Shown here: positions 1 through 7,815 of the stretch, one piece after another
Position numbering within the stretch: position 1 is the stretch's first letter
How the letters are laid out: each line of letters opens with the position of its first letter
Source: Spirochaetaceae bacterium
GTDB lineage: Bacteria; Spirochaetota; Spirochaetia; Treponematales; Breznakiellaceae
Assembly (NCBI GenBank): GCA_031265015.1
Contig: JAISDG010000079.1
Location: forward strand, 1 to 19,900
DNA: 19,900 nt
Direction: 5' to 3'
Notes under the pieces: model-generated
The model's database searches: none
What the model was told of the DNA's origin: nothing
Seen by the model: only the letters and a program-made list of their open reading frames with translations
Made by a program: the position numbers and the translations under genes

Positions 1-464
1 ATGATTTCCGCAATTCCCGCCTTGTCGTCCGCCCCCAGGAGGGTTGTTCCGCCGGTATGGATGATCGTCTTTCCCTTTTGGGCGGCCAAATCAGAATCCT
101 CCGCGGGATCCAGGACCGGACCGTTTTCATCCCCGGTTAAATCAATCTTTTCCCCGTCATAGTTCTCGACCACGATGGGACGTACATTTTTGCCGCTTAC
201 ATCCTGGGCGGTATCTAGGTGGGCCAGAAAACCGATGGCGGGCTTTGCTTCATATCCGGGGCTGGGAGGAATCAGGCTGACCACATAACAATGACCGGTT
301 ATTTTCGTTTCCGTAAGCCCCAGGGCCCGCAATTCCTCCGCCAAAAGTTTGGCCAGTTCCCACTGGCCGGGACTTGAGGGCGTTTCTTCCACATGCCGGT
401 CACTGGTGGTCCAGATTCGCACATAACGGAGAAAGCGGGGAATCAGGGAACGAAAATCTTCCAT
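1..464 (-). CDS. pepT: Peptidase T (tripeptide aminopeptidase), N-terminal part, truncated by window edge
   Basis: Cytoplasmic dinuclear-zinc M20-family aminopeptidase that removes the N-terminal residue of tripeptides. The 154 visible codons start at the ATG at 464 and run off the left edge; the family is about 410 residues long. Visible landmarks are the metal-binding HxD motif (HLDTA, residues 82-86) and the GADDKAG block (144-150), which supplies the next metal and catalytic acidic residues in M20 enzymes. The early SSPGQWELAKLL stretch and the VENYDG segment also match PepT. The start is fixed by frame: no other in-frame ATG lies upstream before the promoter. There is no Shine-Dalgarno sequence; a TATACT hexamer ends 8 bases before the ATG, suggesting a leaderless message. 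It is divergent from the DUF2156 gene. Identification is from remembered family motifs; I see nothing abnormal in the visible half. Confidence 0.93.
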   Translation of the reverse strand, partial: MEDFRSLIPRFLRYVRIWTTSDRHVEETPSSPGQWELAKLLAEELRALGLTETKITGHCYVVSLIPPSPGYEAKPAIGFLAHLDTAQDVSGKNVRPIVVENYDGEKIDLTGDENGPVLDPAEDSDLAAQKGKTIIHTGGTTLLGADDKAGIAEI

Positions 465-472
465 AAGGTCCC

Positions 473-501
473 AGTATACGGCATTGGAAGCATTGTTTCC
501 A
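473..501 (-). promoter_or_regulatory. Promoter for pepT, leaderless geometry
   Basis: Reading the minus strand, TGGAAA (501-496) is followed after 17 bases by TATACT (478-473), then 8 bases to the pepT ATG. The -35 matches four of six consensus bases and the -10 five of six. A start point 6-8 bases after the -10 would fall at or within two bases of the ATG. Confidence 0.6.
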
Positions 502-527
502 GTAATGAGCCCTTGTCCGGTTCGGGA

Positions 528-537
528 CGGGCGCCCG
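528..537. promoter_or_regulatory. Perfect 10-bp palindrome between divergent promoters
   Basis: CGGGCGCCCG lies between the -35 elements of the divergent pepT and DUF2156 promoters. A perfect palindrome in this position could be an operator serving both genes, but in GC-rich DNA it could also be chance. No regulator gene is adjacent. Confidence 0.25.
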
Positions 538-549
538 CGAAGCGGCGCG

Positions 550-578
550 TTGATACGGCGTCCTCCGCATGGTATACT
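550..578 (+). promoter_or_regulatory. Promoter for the DUF2156-ttdAB operon, leaderless geometry
   Basis: TTGATA (550-555), a 17-base spacer and TATACT (573-578), with TG at 570-571 forming an extended -10. The ATG at 587 is 8 bases after the -10, the same spacing as in the divergent pepT promoter. The in-frame ATG at 569 would lie upstream of the predicted start of transcription, which argues for 587 as the translation start. Confidence 0.7.
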
Positions 579-586
579 GTAAGTAC

Positions 587-1483
587 ATGCTAATACCCGA
601 ATTCCCCGATTTTGTCCCGCTAAGCTATGAGCTAAGAACCGAAATGCATCCCCAGCTGCCGATGACCCCCGACGGAGTTTCGGAATATGTCTTTGCCAAC
701 CTGTTTCTGTTCCGCCGGCGCTATCAGTACCAGGTTGCCAGAGTCCAGGACAAGACTTTTATCCTTTCGGGAATTCAGCCCCCCCACGGCGAAGGGCGGG
801 AGAAAAAATTCTTTTGTACCCCCTGCGCCGTTCCCGGCCGGGGTATTCTGGAATCCCTTTTTAAAACCCACGATTACTGGAAAGGAATTTCCGATTCCCT
901 TCTGACCCCCGATCGGATCCGCATGGAAGAGTGGGGTATAGAATTTACCGAAGACCGGGACAATTTTGACTACCTGTATCTGCGGACGGATCTGGCGGAA
1001 CTGCCGGGAAAAAAGTTCCACAAAAAGCGGAACCTGGTAACCCAGTTTCACACCCTGTATGACGGAAAGTGGGAATCAAAGCCCCTTACCGCGGATTTGG
1101 TGCCCGCCGCCCTGGAGATCCTGGAAAAGTGGCGGGAACAAAAGGGCTTTGACGGCGACTTTGCCGCCGCTTCGGAGGCTCTGGGAAAATTCCGGGGGCT
1201 GTTCCTGAGGGGCGCGGTATACTGGGTAGATGGAAAGCCCGCGGCATGGTGCCTGGGGGAACGGCTGGCCCGGGGCCGGATGTTTGCCGTTCATTTTGAA
1301 AAAGCCCTGGAAGAATACAAAGGCATCTATCAGTTTATCAACCAGGACTTTACCGCCTCCCTTCCCGCCTGTTATACCCACATCAACCGGGAACAGGACC
1401 TGGGGGACGAAGGCCTCCGGCACGCCAAAATGAGTTACCGGCCCTGCGGCTTTGTCCGGAAATTTACCGCGGTTCTCCGCTAA
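587..1483 (+). CDS. DUF2156 (GNAT-like, phosphatidylglycerol lysyltransferase C-terminal-like) protein
   Basis: A 298-residue soluble protein resembling the DUF2156 family, whose fold is a double GNAT acyltransferase and which is related to the C-terminal catalytic part of MprF/FmhB-type aminoacyl-lipid or aminoacyl-peptide transferases. Family-like segments are an N-terminal SEYVFANLFLFRRRY block, the central KKFHKKRNLVTQF stretch, a WREQKGF segment, and a C-terminal half with INREQDLGDEGLRHAKMSY, typical of substrate and acyl-donor contact in this fold. There is no membrane segment, unlike full MprF. I chose the ATG at 587 over the in-frame ATG at 569 because 569 overlaps the promoter -10. 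Neither start has a ribosome binding site. It is the first gene of an operon with the two TtdA/TtdB-like genes, 24 bases upstream of ttdA. The substrate is unknown and the neighbours do not reveal it. Confidence 0.8.
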   Translation: MLIPEFPDFVPLSYELRTEMHPQLPMTPDGVSEYVFANLFLFRRRYQYQVARVQDKTFILSGIQPPHGEGREKKFFCTPCAVPGRGILESLFKTHDYWKGISDSLLTPDRIRMEEWGIEFTEDRDNFDYLYLRTDLAELPGKKFHKKRNLVTQFHTLYDGKWESKPLTADLVPAALEILEKWREQKGFDGDFAAASEALGKFRGLFLRGAVYWVDGKPAAWCLGERLARGRMFAVHFEKALEEYKGIYQFINQDFTASLPACYTHINREQDLGDEGLRHAKMSYRPCGFVRKFTAVLR

Positions 1484-1507
1484 CCGTACCTTCAAGGCGG
1501 ATTGATT

Positions 1508-2482
1508 ATGACGAAAGCAGTGGAACAGTTAACGGCCATTCTCGCCCGGTTTGTGGACTTTTCGGGAAAATACCTGCCCGATGATGTCCTGGTCCGGCTT
1601 CGGGAACTGCGGGCGGAGGAAGACTCACCTATGGGGACGCGGATCTACGATGCCATGTTCAGGGACCTGGACCTGGCGGCGGAGCTGAACCGGCCCTGCT
1701 GCCAGGATACCGGGGTAATCCAGTTTTTTGTCCAGGCGGGAACGGCCTTTCCCTGCCTGGGGGAACTGGAAACCGCCCTGCGGGAAGCGGTGATCCGGGC
1801 TACCGCCGCCGCTCCCCTGCGTCCCAATGTGGTGGAATGTTTTGACGAAAAAAACACCGGCAACAATACGGGGACCAGAATCCCCTGGATAGACTGGGAA
1901 CTGGTTCCCAATTCGTCCGGTATCCGGGTCTTTGTTTATATGGCCGGCGGAGGCTGCAGTTTGCCGGGATTTGCCAGGGTTTTTATGCCCCTGGAAGGGT
2001 ATGAGGGAGCGGTAAAGGCGGTGTTCGATCAGGTTGTGTCCTACGGGATTAACGCCTGCCCACCCCTGCTTATCGGCATAGGACTGGGCGCGTCGGCGGA
2101 CGCGGCCGCAAAGCTTTCCAAAAAAGCTTTGCTCCGCTTTATCGGAAGCCGGAACAGCGGCGGCGCGGCGGAACTGGAAACCCGGCTGGAAAAGGGCCTT
2201 AACGCCCTCGGTATAGGGCCCGGGGGATTTTCGGGAAAACATTCGGTTATGGCGGTCCACGTAGAACACTCCGGCAGGCATACCGCCACCCTGGCCCTGG
2301 GCTTTTCTACCGGCTGCTGGGCCCATCGCCGGGCCCTTATCGAGATAACCGGGGATTTACGCTCTACCCTCCTTTCCCACAGAAGGGCCTCTTTGGACGG
2401 GGTCTGGGAGAGGTTCTCTCCGGATTATCCGGCGGCCAACCCTTCAGGGTCTTCCCATGCCGCAGGAAAGGGGAAGCCATGA
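1508..2482 (+). CDS. ttdA: L(+)-tartrate dehydratase / class I fumarase alpha subunit
   Basis: Iron-sulfur hydro-lyase alpha subunit (FumA N-terminal family) that dehydrates L(+)-tartrate to oxaloacetate or interconverts fumarate and malate, working as a heterodimer with the next gene product. The 324 residues align by eye along nearly their full length with E. coli TtdA. The three expected [4Fe-4S] ligand cysteines are present: C65 in CCQDTG, C150 in GGGCSLPG and C270 in STGCWAHRR. MGTRIYDAMF, IGSR and HSVMAVHVE are also family signatures. The ATG at 1508 is preceded by AAGGCGG at 1493-1499, a good ribosome binding site; the in-frame TTG at 1502 is too close to that site. It has about 25 extra residues after the conserved end, rich in Ser, Gly and Lys. 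It overlaps ttdB by 4 bases (ATGA). Sequence alone does not separate tartrate dehydratase from two-subunit fumarase. Confidence 0.9.
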   Translation: MTKAVEQLTAILARFVDFSGKYLPDDVLVRLRELRAEEDSPMGTRIYDAMFRDLDLAAELNRPCCQDTGVIQFFVQAGTAFPCLGELETALREAVIRATAAAPLRPNVVECFDEKNTGNNTGTRIPWIDWELVPNSSGIRVFVYMAGGGCSLPGFARVFMPLEGYEGAVKAVFDQVVSYGINACPPLLIGIGLGASADAAAKLSKKALLRFIGSRNSGGAAELETRLEKGLNALGIGPGGFSGKHSVMAVHVEHSGRHTATLALGFSTGCWAHRRALIEITGDLRSTLLSHRRASLDGVWERFSPDYPAANPSGSSHAAGKGKP

Positions 2483-3072
2483 CGGAAAAACGCCTTACCA
2501 CTCCCTTAACCGCCGGGGATCTGACGGAACTCCGGATCGGGGACATTGTGTACTTAAGCGGCAGCCTTGTTACCGGCAGGGATGACGTACACCAGCGGGT
2601 TGTCCGCGGGGGGACGCCGCCGCCCGTGGGCCTGGAGGGAAGGGCGGTCTTTCACGCCGGACCTATCATCCGCCGGCAGAACGGCGGGTACGAAGTCGTC
2701 TCCATAGGCCCTACCACCAGCATGAGGATGGAAAGCTGCGAAGCGGAATTCCTGGAAGCCGCCGGGGTCCGGCTTATCGTAGGCAAAGGCGGCATGGGGG
2801 ACAAAACCGCCGCGGCCTGCCGCCGGCTGGGCGCGGTCCACACGGTTTTCCCCGGCGGATGCGCGGTGCTGGCCGCGGGCCTGGTGGAGGCGGTGGAAGG
2901 GGTTCACTGGCTGGATCTCGGCATGCCCGAAGCGCTGTGGATGCTCCGGGTCAGGGACTTCGGCCCCCTGATTGTTTCGATAGACCCGGCGGGAAACAAT
3001 CTTTTTGAAAACAACAAAAAACTGTTCAGGGAACGGAAAGCCGCGGCTCTGGAAGCATGGGGAATACGGTAA
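2479..3072 (+). CDS. ttdB: L(+)-tartrate dehydratase / class I fumarase beta subunit
   Basis: A 197-residue beta subunit (FumA C-terminal family, swivelling domain) that completes the active site of the hydro-lyase with the preceding gene product. The match to E. coli TtdB (about 200 residues) is clear throughout: LTTPLTAGDL at the start, RIGDIVYLSGSLVTGRD, FHAGPIIR, SIGPTTSMRMES, VGKGGMGDKT, FPGGCAVLAA, and GMPEALW with FGPLIVSID near the end. The start overlaps the ttdA stop in ATGA, with AAAGGGG just upstream, so the two subunits are translationally coupled, as expected for an obligate heterodimer. The gene ends the operon; a 7-bp inverted repeat follows the stop. No truncation is seen. 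Confidence 0.9.
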   Translation: MTEKRLTTPLTAGDLTELRIGDIVYLSGSLVTGRDDVHQRVVRGGTPPPVGLEGRAVFHAGPIIRRQNGGYEVVSIGPTTSMRMESCEAEFLEAAGVRLIVGKGGMGDKTAAACRRLGAVHTVFPGGCAVLAAGLVEAVEGVHWLDLGMPEALWMLRVRDFGPLIVSIDPAGNNLFENNKKLFRERKAAALEAWGIR

Positions 3073-3073
3073 C

Positions 3074-3098
3074 ACCGGTTTTCGCTCCGGGAACCGGT
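3074..3098. terminator. Inverted repeat between convergent genes, possible weak terminator
   Basis: ACCGGTT (3074-3080) and AACCGGT (3092-3098) form a perfect 7-bp stem with an 11-base loop, starting 1 base after the ttdB stop. The minus-strand gene converges on it. Neither side has a T-run, so it is at best a weak or Rho-assisted bidirectional terminator. Confidence 0.4.
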
Positions 3099-3111
3099 AT
3101 AAGTGAACTTC

Positions 3112-4023
3112 TTACTCTTCGCCTGTTTCCGCCTCTTCTAACTGTTGTACCGGCGGCGGCGTTTTCTTTTCGATGGTCCAGTTAAAGCCCGCAAAACCCT
3201 GGACAAACCAGGCGTGATCCCCTCTGGTCAGGGGCGCCTTTCCCCAGGAATAGACGGGTATTTCCGCTCCGAAGAGGAGGGCAAAGAGGGGCCGGATGGT
3301 AACGGCCGTTTCAAAGCCCAGGAAAAGAGCATGGTAGGTATCTTTTTCGCGGACCAGCGGCCCGTCGTAGGAACGGATCAGGGTCTGATAGCCCAGGTCA
3401 ATGGAAATCGTGTAGGGAACGTTCTTGGAATAAATTTCACCCCGGTAACAAAGGCGGAGTAATTCGTCTTCGGTTACAAGGCCGCCGGTCTGGAACAGGC
3501 TGAATTTTTTAGTACCCAGACTCAGGGTATTAACCAGATTTGGCAGCCAGAACCCCAGGGCAATGCTGCCGGTTTCCAGCGTATAATCCCCCTTTTCATG
3601 GAGGGATCCGAAGACCGCGCCGCCCCGGAGGGACCCAAAGATAATGCCCGGAAGATCCACTCCGATGCCGGCGCTTACCCCCGGTTTAAGGGGATTTTCC
3701 CGGGTATCGAAAAGGCCGAACAGGGGTCCCAGGGAAAAAGAAAAAAGTCCCACATTAACCCTTAGTTCGCCGTTCAGGATATTCCGCAGTACGGGATCCC
3801 GCTCCAGGGAAACGGAATAGCTGAAGGTTTCGGAGACCCGGTCGGTCAGGGCAATCCGGCCAAAGGGATACGGGTGTCCGGTAAACTCACCGCTCCCCAG
3901 GGGTTCATCCTCCCGGATATTAAACGAAAGGTTCCCCCCCCCCATGACGGCGGAAAGGTCCAGGCCAAAGAGGAGGCCGCCCCCCAAAAGCAGGATCCCT
4001 GCCAGGAAAACCCTTCTCGTCAT
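3112..4023 (-). CDS. Probable outer-membrane beta-barrel protein, family not recognised
   Basis: A 303-residue exported protein. It begins with a signal peptide: MTRR, then a hydrophobic run rich in Leu and Gly, with likely cleavage near residues 19-22 around LLFGLDLS. The rest has no long hydrophobic helix and consists of many short alternating stretches typical of beta strands, such as FSFSLGPLFGLF, TISIDLGYQTL, HALFLGFETAV and FVQGFAGFNWTIE. The C-terminal 18 residues form a polar Glu/Pro/Thr tail, unusual for a barrel, whose last residue is usually aromatic. The ATG is one base after the stop of the upstream gene and has no ribosome binding site of its own, so translation is probably coupled. 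A role in the spirochaete outer membrane or periplasm is inferred; I do not recognise the family and assign no function. Confidence 0.6.
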   Translation of the reverse strand: MTRRVFLAGILLLGGGLLFGLDLSAVMGGGNLSFNIREDEPLGSGEFTGHPYPFGRIALTDRVSETFSYSVSLERDPVLRNILNGELRVNVGLFSFSLGPLFGLFDTRENPLKPGVSAGIGVDLPGIIFGSLRGGAVFGSLHEKGDYTLETGSIALGFWLPNLVNTLSLGTKKFSLFQTGGLVTEDELLRLCYRGEIYSKNVPYTISIDLGYQTLIRSYDGPLVREKDTYHALFLGFETAVTIRPLFALLFGAEIPVYSWGKAPLTRGDHAWFVQGFAGFNWTIEKKTPPPVQQLEEAETGEE

Positions 4024-4024
4024 C

Positions 4025-5272
4025 CTAGTAGGCCGTCCGTATTCCGATAAAGCCTTCCATTAAATCCCCTCCCTCGGTGAAATACAGAACATTAACCCGG
4101 ACCTTGAAATCCCAGAGCAGTCCCGATGTCACCGTTCTGACAAAGGGAGAAATCCAGAGGGTCATGTCTTCGCCGTTGTGCATTCTCATGCCCAGGGTGG
4201 TTTCCAGCCCTCCCTCAAAGGTGGAACGGCTTATATCCCCGTAAAAGACCTTCAGGTTTATGTCCGCCTTTCCGCTGTCCGGATCATTGTTTTCATCCAG
4301 AATTTCGCGGTTCATATAATAGACGGGATGATAGAAAAAGGTAAAGCCCATCCCCAGCTTTTCAAAGCGCAGCCGGGGTTCCAGCAGGAAATAAAAGTTG
4401 TCAATGGTAATACTTTTCCCCGCCTCCCAGTAGGGCAGGCCCGCCTGCATCAGAAGGCCCATGGACCCCGAGCTGACATAGGCTAAAAGGCCGCCCCGGA
4501 GGACGGGATTACCCTGGTTGATATAAGTAACGCCCGTAAATCCCTCAAATTTGACAATTTCCCCATTCACCATCAGGGAAAAATCCCCGGAATAGTGTCC
4601 CGGAAGGTAGGTCCCGGTTACCGGATCCTTAAACGAAAGATCCTGGTACAGATAAACGGAGGGAACAACCTTGTCCAAAAAAAGGCCCTTTAAAGCCAGT
4701 CCGGTACCCAGGATACCGTGGATAGCTCCGTTAAACCGGAGGGACGGATCGCCCCCCAGTCCTTCGGGATAGTAGAGAAAACCCCGCATACCGGTTCCCA
4801 CCTGAACGGTACCGAACCGCTCCTGGAAATCGTCCCCGGAGCCGAGTTTATTGTAGCGGCCGATAAAGAACGCCAGTTCCAGGGGCTTGTCGAAGAGATC
4901 CCGGACCACGGCTTCCAGATACCGGATAGACAGGGTGGCCTGATTATTAAAGCGGTCCTCCACCGTCCGGGCGAGTTCGTTATAGTCATCGCCGGTAGGG
5001 GAGGTGCTGTTCAAATAGGGCATGTCCAGCCTGCCGTAGGACAGGGCTTTTTCCAGGTTGGGGATTTCCGCCCCCAGCCCCAGGGTTATGCCGTATTTGT
5101 ACCCTCCGTTAAGGGCTATGTCGGCTTCCGCGGAGGTACTAATTCCGAAATCGCCGTCTTCCACCGTTCCCCGGCTGGCCAGTTCCAGATGGGGAACGGT
5201 AATTTCCGCCGTAAAGAGGCCTCCCAGGGGGATAAAAAGGATTACCAGGACCATAACGAAGGCTTTTTTCAT
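4025..5272 (-). CDS. Probable outer-membrane beta-barrel protein, family not recognised
   Basis: A 415-residue exported protein if translation starts at the ATG at 5272 (MKKAFVMVLVILF...), which gives a normal signal peptide with likely cleavage after FTA near residue 22. The frame stays open upstream to 5380, but those 36 codons overlap the cheA start region and would bury the signal peptide. The mature part has repeated short amphipathic strands with aromatic and Gly residues and ends in GFIGIRTAY; a terminal aromatic residue is typical of outer-membrane barrels. No ribosome binding site is obvious at 5272. It is the first gene of a two-gene operon with the protein ending at 3112 and is divergent from cheA. 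The pair may work together, but this rests only on coupling. Family and function are unknown to me. Confidence 0.65.
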   Translation of the reverse strand: MKKAFVMVLVILFIPLGGLFTAEITVPHLELASRGTVEDGDFGISTSAEADIALNGGYKYGITLGLGAEIPNLEKALSYGRLDMPYLNSTSPTGDDYNELARTVEDRFNNQATLSIRYLEAVVRDLFDKPLELAFFIGRYNKLGSGDDFQERFGTVQVGTGMRGFLYYPEGLGGDPSLRFNGAIHGILGTGLALKGLFLDKVVPSVYLYQDLSFKDPVTGTYLPGHYSGDFSLMVNGEIVKFEGFTGVTYINQGNPVLRGGLLAYVSSGSMGLLMQAGLPYWEAGKSITIDNFYFLLEPRLRFEKLGMGFTFFYHPVYYMNREILDENNDPDSGKADINLKVFYGDISRSTFEGGLETTLGMRMHNGEDMTLWISPFVRTVTSGLLWDFKVRVNVLYFTEGGDLMEGFIGIRTAY

Positions 5273-5324
5273 ACTATTAGTATCGGTAACATCGTATCCG
5301 CAGCATACCCCTAATTTTGCAGGG

Positions 5325-5352
5325 TTGACGTAAAATGATTTGTGTATAAACT
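5325..5352 (+). promoter_or_regulatory. Promoter for the che operon, near-leaderless geometry
   Basis: TTGACG at 5325-5330 matches the -35 in five of six bases. The -10 may be TAAACT at 5347-5352 (16-base spacer, 6 bases from the ATG) or the overlapping TATAAA at 5345-5350 (only 14 bases of spacer, 8 bases from the ATG). No flagellar sigma-28 pattern is seen. No Shine-Dalgarno sequence precedes the cheA ATG at 5359, consistent with a leaderless message. Confidence 0.5.
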
Positions 5353-5358
5353 TAAAAC

Positions 5359-7806
5359 ATGAGCGATTACCTTGATCCAAATAACGAAGAATTACTAAAA
5401 GATTTTTTCAGTGAAGCTCAGATGCAGGTTGACACCCTGGAACAGAATATATTGGTCCTTGAAAACGAAGGGGGCAACAAAGACGCGGTAGACGAAATCT
5501 TCCGGGCGGCCCATACCCTGAAAGGGGGATCCGCCACGGTGGAAATGATGGAGTTGTCCCATTTTACCCATATGGTGGAGGATGTGCTGGACGCTATCCG
5601 CTCCGATCAGCTTGCAATTAACGAGGACGTGGTGGATACCCTGCTGGCGGCGATTGATATTATCAAAGCCATGCTGGAACAGCGGATGAACGGCGCGGTC
5701 TACCAGGAAGATACTTCCCAAATGGAGGCCCGGCTGGAAGCGATGATCCCCGCCGGGGGTAAAAAAGGTTCCGCCAAGACGGCTTCCGTCAAGGCGGTTC
5801 CCGCCCAGGCGGCTTCCGCCCAGACTCCCCGGCCCGTTCCGGCGGCGGACCCCCAGCCTGCTCCTTCGGTTTCAGGAACTTCCGGGACCTTAAGTGATTC
5901 GGATATCCGGGAATTGAGGGAATCGGTGGGTGGGGACATTCCGGTATACCAGGTAGTGGTTCAGTTTGACGAAAACGGCCTGATGAATACCGTGGGGGGC
6001 ATACAGTGCTATGTAGCCCTGAAAAGTCTGGGGACCATACTCCGGACTTTTCCCGAATTTGAACAGTTATACGAAGACACCTTTTTCCCCTCCGTTACGT
6101 ACTATATTGCGTCGGAAAAAAGCGCGGAGGACCTTAAAAAATACGTCACCATCCCCGATGTAACCCTTTCCGCGGCGGTGGCGGACATACGGTCCCTCCA
6201 GTCCGCCGCCCGGAGCGAAGAAGTTCCCGCCGGCCGGGGCCTGCTCCAGGCGGCGGCGGCCGCACAGGCGGTTTCGGCGGCGCCGGCAGTACCGCCGCCG
6301 GTTCCCGCGGCTCCGGTGTCCGCCGCTCAGCCGGCGGCTTCCGCCGCCCCCCCCGCCGGAGGGGCATCGGCCGCGGCGGCAAAAGCCGCCACGGAGGACG
6401 CCAAAAAAGCGGGTAAGGAAGCGGGATCCATACTTCGGGTGGATTCCAAGCGCATCGACGACTTGCTTAACCTGGTTTCCGAAACGGTAATCACCAAGGC
6501 AACCTTTAACCAGATCAACATGCAGTTCACCGATTTGGTTAACGAGCTGCACGCCATTGAAACCAGTTACCGGGAACGGATCAAAAGCCTCTTTGACAGC
6601 CTGCCGGGTTATCTGGAAGGCATTCAGGAAGGCCGGTCCATCAAGGATATCCGCAAGGAAATCGGTGACCAGTACGGGGATATTTTCTCCCTTTTTGACG
6701 GCTTTGAAACGAACCTGAAGACCAACGTCAGCAAGTTCCGGTCCACCAGCCAGAACCTGGGCCGTATTACCGGGGAACTTCAGGAAGGGGTTATGCGGAT
6801 CCGCATGGTGCCTATCAGCCAGATTTTCAGCCGTTTTCCCCGGCTGGTGCGGGATCTTTCCAAATCCCTTAATAAAAAGATCAACCTGGTTATTGAAGGC
6901 GAAGAAACGGAGCTGGATAAATCGGTTATTGAGGATCTGCTGGATCCGATCATGCATTCGGTGCGGAATTCCGTGGACCACGGCATTGAATCCGCCGAAG
7001 AACGGAAGGCCGCGGGCAAGCCCGAGGAGGGTCAGGTACTCCTGAAGGCCTCCAACGAAGGCAACATGATCATCATCGAGATCGGCGACGACGGCAAGGG
7101 CATTGACGTGGAAACGGTCAAGGCCAAAGCCGTTGAGAAGGGAATCATCAACCCCAACAAGGTCCTTTCCGATGTGGAAGCCTACAACCTTATCTTTGAG
7201 CCCGGTTTTTCCACCGCCAAACAGATTACCAGCATTTCCGGCCGGGGGGTGGGCCTGGACGTGGTCCGCCGGTCCATCGAAAAACTCAACGGTACCGTGA
7301 CGGTTACCTCCGAAAGAGGCAGGGGAACAAAATTTATCATCAAACTGCCCCTGACTCTGGCGATTATTCAGGGCCTCCTGGTCAGGGTGGGGGAGGAAAT
7401 TTACTCCATCCCCATTACCAGCGTTATCGAAAGCCTGCGGATTAGGCCGGACGAAATCAAATTCATCGACAACTACGAGGTGTTTAATATCCGCAGTGAC
7501 GTTATCTCTCTGCTCCGTCTGAACCGGCTTTTCGGCATCAAAACCGAAGAAAAAACCGATTATCTCTTTATCGTGATTGTGGGAACCGCCGAAAAAAAGA
7601 TGGGTTTTATGGTGGACAGCCTTATCGGGGAAGAAGACGTCGTCATCAAGCCCCTGCGGGATCAGTTTACCAATTCTCCGGGCATCGCCGGCGCTTCTAT
7701 CCTGGGGGACGGTTCGGTGTCCCTGATTATTGACGTAAGCCAGCTTCTGGAACTCGGCCAGCGCAAGGAAATGGAACAGCGCCGGATCCGCGAAGGAATA
7801 CGGTAG
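5359..7806 (+). CDS. cheA: Chemotaxis histidine kinase CheA
   Basis: The kinase of the chemotaxis array: it autophosphorylates on the HPt histidine and passes phosphate to CheY and CheB. Domains in order over 815 residues: HPt/P1 (about 5-110) with phospho-acceptor H52 in AAHTLKGGSAT; an Ala/Pro linker (135-175); a P2-like domain (about 180-280); a second, very Ala/Pro-rich linker (295-350); dimerisation P3 (about 357-480); the ATPase P4 (about 485-665) with N-box HSVRNSVDHG, G1 DDGKG and G2 GRGVGLDVV; and CheW-like P5 (about 668-805). P3 is roughly 60 residues longer than in enteric CheA, with extra helical sequence between the two helices. The start has no ribosome binding site. It is first in an operon with cheW and cheX; cheW starts 9 bases after the stop. 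All catalytic motifs look intact, so it should be active. Confidence 0.97.
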   Translation: MSDYLDPNNEELLKDFFSEAQMQVDTLEQNILVLENEGGNKDAVDEIFRAAHTLKGGSATVEMMELSHFTHMVEDVLDAIRSDQLAINEDVVDTLLAAIDIIKAMLEQRMNGAVYQEDTSQMEARLEAMIPAGGKKGSAKTASVKAVPAQAASAQTPRPVPAADPQPAPSVSGTSGTLSDSDIRELRESVGGDIPVYQVVVQFDENGLMNTVGGIQCYVALKSLGTILRTFPEFEQLYEDTFFPSVTYYIASEKSAEDLKKYVTIPDVTLSAAVADIRSLQSAARSEEVPAGRGLLQAAAAAQAVSAAPAVPPPVPAAPVSAAQPAASAAPPAGGASAAAAKAATEDAKKAGKEAGSILRVDSKRIDDLLNLVSETVITKATFNQINMQFTDLVNELHAIETSYRERIKSLFDSLPGYLEGIQEGRSIKDIRKEIGDQYGDIFSLFDGFETNLKTNVSKFRSTSQNLGRITGELQEGVMRIRMVPISQIFSRFPRLVRDLSKSLNKKINLVIEGEETELDKSVIEDLLDPIMHSVRNSVDHGIESAEERKAAGKPEEGQVLLKASNEGNMIIIEIGDDGKGIDVETVKAKAVEKGIINPNKVLSDVEAYNLIFEPGFSTAKQITSISGRGVGLDVVRRSIEKLNGTVTVTSERGRGTKFIIKLPLTLAIIQGLLVRVGEEIYSIPITSVIESLRIRPDEIKFIDNYEVFNIRSDVISLLRLNRLFGIKTEEKTDYLFIVIVGTAEKKMGFMVDSLIGEEDVVIKPLRDQFTNSPGIAGASILGDGSVSLIIDVSQLLELGQRKEMEQRRIREGIR

Positions 7807-7815
7807 GGGTGTAAC

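Noticed and set aside
537..548. 12-base GCGAAGCGGCGC shared by the pepT upstream region and the cheW-cheX gap (9200-9211)
   Set aside because: A 12-base GC-rich match is expected by chance in a window of this size and composition.
5273..5380. Upstream extension of the 4025-5272 gene to 5380
   Set aside because: It would place 36 residues before an ideal signal peptide and overlap the cheA promoter and start.
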